Origin: Pararhizobium antarcticum
Lineage (GTDB): Bacteria; Pseudomonadota; Alphaproteobacteria; Rhizobiales; Rhizobiaceae
Direction of reading: 5' to 3'
DNA length: 64,000 nt
NCBI RefSeq assembly: GCF_001885585.1
Contig: NZ_LSRP01000107.1
Coordinates: 62,001-126,000 of the forward strand
The notes beneath the pieces were generated by a model. It was not told where the DNA came from and did not search any database. It was given only the letters and a program-made list of their open reading frames with translations. Positions 56,974 through 64,000 of this stretch are shown piece by piece (the stretch's first letter is position 1; the number at the start of each line of letters is the position of its first letter). A program made the translations under genes and the position numbers.

Positions 56974-57855
56974 TCAGTGTTCCTTGCTGGCGTAGACCGA
57001 CTTCTTCGTAAGGTAGATCAGGCCGGTGAAGATCAGCAGGAAGATCAGCACCATGAAGCCCGTCCGCTTGCGCTCTTCCAGGTGCGGTTCTGCGGCCCAC
57101 ATCAGGAACGCCGAAATGTCTCTGGAATATTGCTCGACCGTCTGCGGCGCGCCATCGTCATAGGTAACCTGGTCGTCGGAGATCGGCTTGGCCATGGCAA
57201 GCGACATAGCTGCATTAAAATGCGGATTGAAGTGCGTGCCTTCAGGAACGGCGACGCCTTCCGGCGGCTCCTGGTAGCCGGTGAGCAGCGAATGGATATA
57301 GTCCGGCCCGCCTTCCTGATACTGGGTAAAGATATCAAAGATGAACAGCGGGAAGCCACGTTCGACGCCGCGCGCCTTGGCGATCAGCGAGAAGTCCGGC
57401 GGGGCCGCACCATTGTTGGAGGCAGCGGCTGCTTCTTCGTTGGCGTATGGCGCCGGGAAATGATCGGAAGCGACAGCCTTGCGGGTGTACATCTCGCCAT
57501 CGGCATTCGGCCCGTCCTGGACCTCGTAATTGGCCGCAAACGTTTTGACCTGGGCCTCCGAATAGCCAAGATTTTCCAGGGTACGGAACGGCACGAGGTT
57601 CATCGAGTGGCAGGCGGAACAGACTTCCGTGTAGACCTTGAGACCGCGCTGCAGCTGCCCCTTGTCATAATGTCCGAACGGGCCGGCAAAACTCCAGTCC
57701 ATCTCTTCCGGCTTCAGGATCGGATAGTGTGCGGTGGCAGCGGCGTGCTCGGTCGCTTCCTTCAGATCATGCCCCTCTCCGGCGGCATAAGCGGCGCCGC
57801 CCAGGAGACCGGCTGCGAGTGCGAGCGGCAGGAGGCTTGTAACAAGCTTTTTCAT
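56974..57855 (-). CDS. petC: Cytochrome c1 of the bc1 complex
   Basis: A 293-residue protein. The signal peptide MKKLVTSLLPLALAAGLLGGAAYA directs it to the periplasm. Haem c binds at CSACH, the sixth ligand methionine is probably in FNAAMSLAMAKP, and a C-terminal anchor helix (GFMVLIFLLIFTGLIYL) holds it in the membrane. It passes electrons from the Rieske protein to soluble cytochrome c. Last gene of petA-petB-petC. Confidence 0.97.
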   Translation of the reverse strand: MKKLVTSLLPLALAAGLLGGAAYAAGEGHDLKEATEHAAATAHYPILKPEEMDWSFAGPFGHYDKGQLQRGLKVYTEVCSACHSMNLVPFRTLENLGYSEAQVKTFAANYEVQDGPNADGEMYTRKAVASDHFPAPYANEEAAAASNNGAAPPDFSLIAKARGVERGFPLFIFDIFTQYQEGGPDYIHSLLTGYQEPPEGVAVPEGTHFNPHFNAAMSLAMAKPISDDQVTYDDGAPQTVEQYSRDISAFLMWAAEPHLEERKRTGFMVLIFLLIFTGLIYLTKKSVYASKEH

Positions 57856-57879
57856 CGGTTCAGTTCCTCTCAGCCGCGC

Positions 57880-59136
57880 TCAGTTCTTGTTCTTCTTTGC
57901 CAGAACCGCTTCCGTAATCGAATTCGGAATGCGCTTCGGGGTCTCGATCAGGCCGAGAACCGGCATAATGACGAGGAAGAAGGCGAAGTAGTAAAGCGTG
58001 CCAATCTGGGCCATCAGGGTGTAGAGATCGGTCGCTGCGCGCGAGCCAAGCCAGCCGAGCAGGATCGCGTTGACGACGAAGATCCAGTAGAACAGCTTGT
58101 ACCAGGGACGATAGACAGCCGAGCGGACCTTGGACGTGTCGAGCCAGGGCAGGAAGAACAGGATGATGATCGAGCCGAACATCACCAGAACGCCGCCGAG
58201 CTTCGAATCGATCGGGCCGATGTTGAAGGTGATGGCACGCAGCATCGCGTAGAATGGCAGGTAGTACCATTCCGGAACGATATGCGCCGGCGTCTTCAGC
58301 GCGTTGGCCATGACGTAGTTGTCAGGGTGACCCAGATAGTTCGGCATGTAGAAGACGAACCAGGCATAGGCGATCAGGAACACGGAAAGGCCGAGCGCAT
58401 CCTTGAGCGTCGCGTAAGGCGTGAACGGCACGGTGTCCGTCTTGGTCTTGACCTCGACACCGGTCGGGTTCGTCTGGCCAGTCACGTGCAGGGCCCACAC
58501 ATGCAGCACGACGACGCCGGCGATCATGAAGGGCAGCAGGTAATGCAGCGAGAAGAAGCGGTTGAGCGTCGGCTGGTCGACGGCAAAACCGCCGAGCAGG
58601 AACTGCTGCAGCCATTCGCCGACAAGCGGGAAGGCCGAAAAGAAGCCGGTGATAACCGTTGCACCCCAGAACGACATCTGCCCCCAGGGAAGCACGTAGC
58701 CCATGAAGCCGGTTGCCATCATCAGGAGATAGATGACCACGCCGAGGATCCAGAGGATTTCGCGCGGCGCCTTGTAGGAGCCGTAATACAGACCGCGGGC
58801 GATGTGCAGGTAGACGGCGATGAAGAAGAACGACGCGCCGTTGGCATGCATGTAGCGCAATAGCCAGCCATGGTTGACGTCACGCGTGATCTTTTCGACC
58901 GAATTGAACGCAGACGACACTTCGGCGACATAGTGCATCGCCAGAACGACGCCTGTCAGGATCTGAATGATCAGCATCACCGCCAGCATGGCCCCGAACG
59001 TGTAGGCATAGTTCAGATTGCGTGGAACGGGGTAGGAAATAAAGCTGTCATGCACCATCCGCGGCAGCGGCAGGCGTGAATCGATCCATTTCTCGATACC
59101 GGTCGCCGGTGTGTAGGTTGAATGATCCCCACTCAT
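57880..59136 (-). CDS. petB: Cytochrome b of the bc1 complex
   Basis: A 418-residue quinol-oxidising subunit with eight transmembrane helices. Haem ligands are in [12 protein letters not shown] and [16 protein letters not shown], and the Qo-site motif is [14 protein letters not shown]. The [24 protein letters not shown] segment is also conserved. ATG 59136 gives [21 protein letters not shown], the rhizobial start; the extended upstream frame overlaps petA. It lies 14 bp after petA. Confidence 0.98.
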   Translation of the reverse strand: MSGDHSTYTPATGIEKWIDSRLPLPRMVHDSFISYPVPRNLNYAYTFGAMLAVMLIIQILTGVVLAMHYVAEVSSAFNSVEKITRDVNHGWLLRYMHANGASFFFIAVYLHIARGLYYGSYKAPREILWILGVVIYLLMMATGFMGYVLPWGQMSFWGATVITGFFSAFPLVGEWLQQFLLGGFAVDQPTLNRFFSLHYLLPFMIAGVVVLHVWALHVTGQTNPTGVEVKTKTDTVPFTPYATLKDALGLSVFLIAYAWFVFYMPNYLGHPDNYVMANALKTPAHIVPEWYYLPFYAMLRAITFNIGPIDSKLGGVLVMFGSIIILFFLPWLDTSKVRSAVYRPWYKLFYWIFVVNAILLGWLGSRAATDLYTLMAQIGTLYYFAFFLVIMPVLGLIETPKRIPNSITEAVLAKKNKN

Positions 59137-59150
59137 AGTCAGTATTCCCC

Positions 59151-59729
59151 TCAACCGATCTTGATAACTGTGTCGGACGTGAATGCAAAAGTCGGCACTG
59201 GAAGGTTCGTCGGCGCCGGACCTTTGCGAATACGGCCCGCTGTGTCGTAGTGCGAGCCGTGGCAGGGACAGAACCACCCGCCGAAATCGCCGGCCTGACC
59301 GAGCGGAACGCAGCCCAGATGGGTGCAGGAGCCGATCATGACGATCCAGTTTTCCTTGTCCTTACCGGCCGAGCGGTCAACGTCCGAAGCCTGTGCATCG
59401 GCAGGCAGGTTTTCGTTGCGCGCGACAGGATCCTTGAGATCGGTCAGCGCCACTGCATTGGCTTCCTTGACTTCCGCTTCCGTACGGTTGCGGATGAAGA
59501 CGGGCTTGCCGCGCCACTTGACCGTCAGTGACATGCCGGGCTGCAGGCTGGCAACATCGACCTCAATCGACGCGAGCGCCAATGTCGAGGCATCAGGCCG
59601 CATCTGGTCGATGAAAGGCCAGACGACGGCAGCGACACCAACGGCGCCAGCCATGCCCGTTGTCAGATACAGGAAGTCGCGGCGCGTCGGCTCGCTCAGG
59701 GTTTCGCTTGATGTCTCGTGTTCGCTCAC
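59151..59729 (-). CDS. petA: Rieske iron-sulfur subunit of the bc1 complex
   Basis: A 192-residue Rieske protein. It has a TAT-type N-terminus ([25 protein letters not shown]) that is also its anchor helix, and the [2Fe-2S] boxes CTHLGC and CPCHGSHYD. The start is GTG 59729 with GAGGA upstream. It receives electrons from quinol in PetB and hands them to PetC. First gene of the operon. Confidence 0.97.
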   Translation of the reverse strand: MSEHETSSETLSEPTRRDFLYLTTGMAGAVGVAAVVWPFIDQMRPDASTLALASIEVDVASLQPGMSLTVKWRGKPVFIRNRTEAEVKEANAVALTDLKDPVARNENLPADAQASDVDRSAGKDKENWIVMIGSCTHLGCVPLGQAGDFGGWFCPCHGSHYDTAGRIRKGPAPTNLPVPTFAFTSDTVIKIG

Positions 59730-60097
59730 GGCTAAACCATCCTCTTCACGCAGTGTTTCGCGGAAACCGCTTCTGTCCCCAGGCCCGTTTTCGCCCCGTG
59801 TACACTTGAGCGAAAGAACCGCGCCAAATCAATAAGCTGTTGTCGATTCCGGCGAAGTTTTTCACCATCCGGAGCCAACAGTCAGATACCGGCAGACGCT
59901 GGACACAGTTCGGCCACAGATTCCCCGGCAATTCGGCGCGTTCTATGCTTGATCGGGAATGATGTCCAGTGTTCAAGAGGGCGAGTGGGCACAATGTCGC
60001 GGGAAAACGCGGCCCCTTGCCGGACCCGTGTCGAAAGGCCGCGCGCAGCCCATGCCGATCGTCCGGCAAAGCCAATGCACACAGGCACTTATCGGAT
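59730..60097. other. Intergenic region upstream of petA
   Basis: It must hold the petA promoter but I can assign no element. Small ORFs on both strands lack support. Confidence 0.3.
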
Positions 60098-61966
60098 CTA
60101 TTCCGCAGCTTCGTCGCGGCCGAGGAATCCGCCCGATTGCCGCGACCAGAGCTCTGAATAGAGCCCTCCCCGCGCAACCAGTTCGGCATGGGTGCCATCC
60201 TCGATGATCCGCCCGCGATCCATCACGAGAAGCCGGTCGAGGGCGGCAATGGTGGAGAGACGGTGCGCGATGGCAAGGACGGTCTTGCCGTGCATCAGCT
60301 GGTCGAGATTCGACTGGATGGCCGCCTCGATTTCCGAATCGAGGGCCGACGTCGCCTCGTCCAGAACCAGAATCGGCGCATCCTTGAGCATGACACGCGC
60401 AATCGCGATGCGCTGACGCTGGCCGCCGGAAAGCTTCACCCCGCGCTCGCCGACATGGGCATCGAAGCCCTGCCGTCCGCGCTGGTCCGTCAGCCGCTCG
60501 ATAAACTCGAGCGCCTCGGCCCGCCGCGCCGCCTCGGTCAACCTGTCCTCGTCGGCATCGGGACGTCCAAACAGGATGTTGTCGCGGATCGAGCGGTGGA
60601 GAAGCGAAGTATCCTGGCTCACCATGCCGATCTGGGCGCGCAGCGATTCCTGCCGGACGCCGGCAATATCCTGCCCGTCGATCAGGATCCGGCCGCCTTC
60701 GAGATCGTAAAACCGCAGGAGCAGGTTGACGAGGGTCGATTTTCCGGCGCCCGATCGCCCGACGATCCCCACCTTTTCACCGGGGCGGATGGTTAGCGAA
60801 AGATCGTCCATCAGGCCTTCGGACCGGCCATAGTGGAAGCGAACATGATCGAAGCGGATTTCCGGCTGCCGGACGACCAGATCCGGCGCACCGGGGCGAT
60901 CCGTGAGACCGATCGGCTGCGAGATCATGTCGGCCGCATTCTGGATCGTGCCGATGTTGCGCATGATGCCGTTGAACTGCACCATCATGCGGCTGAGCAG
61001 GAAATTCAGCCGCAGGACCAGGGCCAGCGTGAAGGCCACGGCCCCCGAACTGATCTGTCCGCGCAGCCACAGATCGACGCTGATCGCCGCCATGCTGACG
61101 ATCATGATGCCCGAAAGCAGCGCCATCGAGGCCCGTACGCCGGTGATGAAGCGCGTAAAGCTCAATATGCTCTTCTGGAAGATATCGAAGCCCTGCCGCA
61201 TGTAGCGGTCATTCTCGTCGTCGCGACCGAAAAGCTTCAGCGTCTGAATATTGCTGTAGGCGTCGACCATGCGCCCGTTCAGCATAGAAGAAGCCTCCGC
61301 CGTCGCACGTGAATGGCTGCGGATGCGCGGCACGAAGAAACGGGCGAGAAAGGCGAAGGCGCAAAGCCAGAGCAGCACGATCACGGCCAGCCAGACATCG
61401 AGCTGTCCGACGAGCACAAGGGTCGACACGGCGTAAATGCCGACGAACCAGACGCTTTCCATCAGGGACGTGACGAGATCGCCGGTCGCCTGTCCGCCGG
61501 ACCAGACCTTGGTGACGATGCGGCCGGAAAAATCATTCTGGAAAAAGGAAACCGATTGCCGCCCGACATGCAGATAGGACTGCCAGCGCACGAGATTGTA
61601 GAAGCCGGGCGTAATGATCTGCTGGTCGACCAGCGACATCAAAAGCGACACCAGAAAACGCACAACACCGATCAGCACCAGCATGCCCAGCAGTTCGGCG
61701 CCATGGGCTGCGAGAATGCCGTTCCAGCCATCGGCCGGCGTCGTGGTTGCGAGAATATCGACGATCCGCCCGACAAACCAGAACAGTGCCGCCTCGATCG
61801 CTGCCGTCAGGCCGCCAAGCACCAGCATCGCAACAAACGGCGCCTTGGCCTGCCGGATGTAGAACCAGACATAGGGCAAAAGCCGCTCCGGCGGACGAAG
61901 GTCGTCGCGCGGCTCAAAGGGCCGTATCCAGTTTTCGAATGTGGCAAAGATCGCGTTCAGGAACAT
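60098..61966 (-). CDS. ABC exporter, fused membrane and ATPase domains (copy 1)
   Basis: A 622-residue half-transporter of the MsbA/lipid-multidrug class. Six helices lie in about residues 35-320, then the ATPase domain with Walker A GRSGAGKST, signature LSGGQRQRIAI and Walker B ILVLDEATSALDSE. ATG 61966 gives MFLNAIFATFENWIRPFEP. The paralogue just upstream begins with a similar amphipathic start (MFGWFESRLDPYP). The two are probably partners in a heterodimer. The substrate is unknown. Confidence 0.9.
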   Translation of the reverse strand: MFLNAIFATFENWIRPFEPRDDLRPPERLLPYVWFYIRQAKAPFVAMLVLGGLTAAIEAALFWFVGRIVDILATTTPADGWNGILAAHGAELLGMLVLIGVVRFLVSLLMSLVDQQIITPGFYNLVRWQSYLHVGRQSVSFFQNDFSGRIVTKVWSGGQATGDLVTSLMESVWFVGIYAVSTLVLVGQLDVWLAVIVLLWLCAFAFLARFFVPRIRSHSRATAEASSMLNGRMVDAYSNIQTLKLFGRDDENDRYMRQGFDIFQKSILSFTRFITGVRASMALLSGIMIVSMAAISVDLWLRGQISSGAVAFTLALVLRLNFLLSRMMVQFNGIMRNIGTIQNAADMISQPIGLTDRPGAPDLVVRQPEIRFDHVRFHYGRSEGLMDDLSLTIRPGEKVGIVGRSGAGKSTLVNLLLRFYDLEGGRILIDGQDIAGVRQESLRAQIGMVSQDTSLLHRSIRDNILFGRPDADEDRLTEAARRAEALEFIERLTDQRGRQGFDAHVGERGVKLSGGQRQRIAIARVMLKDAPILVLDEATSALDSEIEAAIQSNLDQLMHGKTVLAIAHRLSTIAALDRLLVMDRGRIIEDGTHAELVARGGLYSELWSRQSGGFLGRDEAAE

Positions 61967-62066
61967 CAAACCGATATAGGCGGTTTTGCGAATGCGGCAA
62001 CTGGAAATCACCGCGCAAACCACCCAACCCGATTACAAATCGGCAATGATCCACATCGCCCGCAGA

Positions 62067-62103
62067 ACTGTGCCGCCTGCCCCAAATCAGCATGCGGCAC
62101 AGT
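62067..62103 (-). promoter_or_regulatory. Perfect inverted repeat between the two ABC exporters
   Basis: ACTGTGCCGC (62067-62076) and GCGGCACAGT (62094-62103) are perfectly complementary. TGC and GCA extend the stem beyond one mismatch, leaving a 9-nt loop. There is no T run. It may stabilise or attenuate the upstream copy relative to the downstream one. Confidence 0.5.
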
Positions 62104-62113
62104 CCGCGCAGCG

Positions 62114-63976
62114 TTATTCCGCCGCCTCGTCCTTCCCGGCCTTTTCCGCATCATCGGCGAGGAAGCCGCCGGACTGGCGCGACCAGAGATCGGCATACAG
62201 TCCGGTACGGGCAATCAACTCGGCATGGCTGCCGGTCTCGACGATCCTGCCGGCCTCCAGAATGACCAGCCGGTCCATTTCCGTCAGCGTCGACAGCCGG
62301 TGGGCGATGGCGATCACCGTCTTTCCGGCCATGAGTGCAAACAGGTTCTCCTGGATCGCCGCTTCCACTTCCGAATCCAGTGCCGAGGTCGCCTCGTCGA
62401 GGATCAGGATCGGTGCATCCTTCAGGAACACGCGGGCAATCGCGATCCGCTGGCGCTGGCCACCGGAGAGCTTGACGCCCCGTTCGCCGACCTGCGCATC
62501 CAGCCCCTTGCGGCCCTGGTTGTCCTCGAGCCGTTCGATGAAGTCCCAGGCATTGGCACGCTTCGAGGCCGCAATGATCTCTGCGTCGCTCGCCCCGGGA
62601 TGGCCATAGGCGATGTTGTCGCGGATCGAGCGGTGCAGCAGGGACGTATCCTGGGTGACGACACCGATCTGCCCGCGCAGACTGTCCTGCGTCACTGCCG
62701 CAATGTCCTGACCATCGATCCTGATCGTGCCCGATTCCAGATCGTAGAAGCGCAGCAGCACGTTCATCAGCGTCGTCTTGCCGGCGCCCGAACGCCCGAC
62801 CAGACCGATTTTCTCGCCCGGGCGAATGGCCAGCGACAGGTCGTCGATGACACCCTTGTTCTTGCCGTAGTGGAAGCGGATGTTTTCGAACGCGATCGCA
62901 CCCTGTCTGGCGTCCAGCACCTTGGCGCCGTCGCTGTCGACGATGTCGTGGGCCTTGGTCATCATGCTCATGCCGTCATAGACCGTGCCGATGTTTTCGA
63001 ACAGGGCCGACACTTCCCACATGATCCATTGCGACATGCCATTGATCCGCATGGCGAGTGACACGGCAATGGCGATCGAGCCAACGGATATGCCGCCGTT
63101 CAGCCACAGATAGATGCCGAGGCTGGCGATCGAAAAGAGCGCGATGCAGTTGTTGGTATAGACCAGCACATGGAACAGCGTGACCTTGCGCATCTGCTTG
63201 TGCACGGTCTGCAGGAATTCATCCATGCTGTCCTTGGCATAGACCTCCTCCCGCCCGGCATGCGAAAACAGCTTCACCGTGGCGATATTGGTGTAGCTGT
63301 CGACGATCCGCCCGGTCATCATCGAACGCGTGTCGGCCTGCTCCTTCGAAATCTTGCGCAGGCGCGGCACGAAATAGCTGACAATGCCGATATAGACGGC
63401 AATCCACAGCAGAAGCGGTGCCAGAAGGCGCCAGTCCGCGGCTGCAACAACAACCAGCATCGAGATGAAATAGCTGATGACATAAACGAAGACATCGAGA
63501 AGCTTCATCACAGTTTCGCGCACGGCCAGCGACGTCTGCATCACCTTGGTGGCAACACGACCGGCAAATTCGTTGGCAAAGAACGTCATGCCCTGCCGCA
63601 GCAGGTACCGATGCATCTGCCAGCGCGCGATCATCGGATAGTTACCCAGCAGAACCTGGTGCATGATGATGGAATCGAGCGCGACAATGGCGGGAAGGCC
63701 CACCAGGATCAGCGCGCCCATCCAGAACAGTTTCGTGCCTTCGGTCTCAAGGAATGTCTCCTGCCGCGCCGACGACAGCCAGTCGACGACATTGCCGAGG
63801 AACTGGAACAGCGCCACCTCGCCAACGGCAATCAGCATCGTGCAGATCGACATGGTCAGCAGCCAGGGTGCTGCCGGTTTTGTATAGTGCCAGCAAAAAG
63901 CAAACAGTCCCGAGGGGGGAACCGTCGGCTCCTCAACAGGATAGGGGTCGAGGCGGGATTCAAACCAGCCGAACAT
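62114..63976 (-). CDS. ABC exporter, fused membrane and ATPase domains (copy 2)
   Basis: A 620-residue half-transporter paralogous to copy 1. Six helices are followed by the ATPase domain with GRSGAGKTT, LSGGQRQRIAI and ILILDEATSALDSE. The ATG 63976 has GGAGC upstream. It lies upstream of copy 1 on the same strand, 147 bp apart, so the two probably share an operon. Upstream of its start only 24 bases of the window remain. Confidence 0.9.
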   Translation of the reverse strand: MFGWFESRLDPYPVEEPTVPPSGLFAFCWHYTKPAAPWLLTMSICTMLIAVGEVALFQFLGNVVDWLSSARQETFLETEGTKLFWMGALILVGLPAIVALDSIIMHQVLLGNYPMIARWQMHRYLLRQGMTFFANEFAGRVATKVMQTSLAVRETVMKLLDVFVYVISYFISMLVVVAAADWRLLAPLLLWIAVYIGIVSYFVPRLRKISKEQADTRSMMTGRIVDSYTNIATVKLFSHAGREEVYAKDSMDEFLQTVHKQMRKVTLFHVLVYTNNCIALFSIASLGIYLWLNGGISVGSIAIAVSLAMRINGMSQWIMWEVSALFENIGTVYDGMSMMTKAHDIVDSDGAKVLDARQGAIAFENIRFHYGKNKGVIDDLSLAIRPGEKIGLVGRSGAGKTTLMNVLLRFYDLESGTIRIDGQDIAAVTQDSLRGQIGVVTQDTSLLHRSIRDNIAYGHPGASDAEIIAASKRANAWDFIERLEDNQGRKGLDAQVGERGVKLSGGQRQRIAIARVFLKDAPILILDEATSALDSEVEAAIQENLFALMAGKTVIAIAHRLSTLTEMDRLVILEAGRIVETGSHAELIARTGLYADLWSRQSGGFLADDAEKAGKDEAAE

Positions 63977-64000
63977 GGAAAGCTCCGTTACTACAATCTG

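Overview
This is about 64 kb of high-GC alphaproteobacterial chromosome. Gene content and order point to the Rhizobiaceae (Agrobacterium/Rhizobium group). Markers are the purC-purS-(small ORF)-purQ...purL-bolA-grxD purine block, the F1-ATPase zeta inhibitor, CckA, an adrenodoxin-type ferredoxin, a recA promoter carrying the GAAC-N7-GTAC rhizobial SOS operator, and a 2115-residue apolipoprotein-like membrane protein matching the Agrobacterium Growth Pole Ring protein (GPR; RgsE in Sinorhizobium). The window looks like core chromosome: I see no rRNA, tRNA, insertion sequence, prophage or CRISPR array.

Layout. 1-4.7 kb: a truncated DUF2189 membrane protein, an RBBP9/YdeN-type hydrolase, a PAS-GGDEF-EAL c-di-GMP enzyme and the ATPase zeta inhibitor. 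4.9-14.1 kb: purine synthesis (purC, purS, purQ, purL) interrupted by a small coiled-coil ORF, a lipoprotein, an ArsC-like reductase, a divergent DUF1127/MocR pair and a glyoxalase-superfamily-like protein, ending with bolA, a small basic protein and the CGFS glutaredoxin grxD. 14.5-20.6 kb: two tandem Bcr/CflA-type efflux pumps facing ttcA-IMPase, then glsA and rpsD. 20.9-27.5 kb: a HerA-like ATPase, murI, trmJ, icd, a small secreted protein and an AraC/GyrI-like regulator. 27.6-33.8 kb: alaS, recA with two LexA-type boxes, and the pseudouridine catabolism pair psuK-psuG.

33.9-48.4 kb: a membrane GGDEF-EAL protein, a DksA lacking the zinc-binding cysteines, a FliO-like protein, CckA followed by SixA, the ycjX-ycjF pair ending in a 15-bp minisatellite, a secreted protein, the folP-folB-folK operon, a DUF922 protease-like protein, a candidate small RNA with CU-rich loops and a ferredoxin. 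48.6-64 kb: an orphan HPt protein divergent from the giant gpr gene, a VOC protein, the petA-petB-petC cytochrome bc1 operon and two paralogous ABC exporters.

Common themes are cell-cycle and polarity control (CckA, HPt, GPR, TTAA-rich CtrA-like motifs) and second-messenger and stringent signalling (two GGDEF-EAL enzymes, DksA). The most noteworthy items are the hendecad-based repeat architecture of GPR and its upstream TTAA cluster, the zinc-less DksA, the candidate sRNA at about 47.9-48.08 kb, the minisatellite that contains the stop codon of the ycjF-like gene, the leaderless MocR promoter, and the rpsD leader hairpin.
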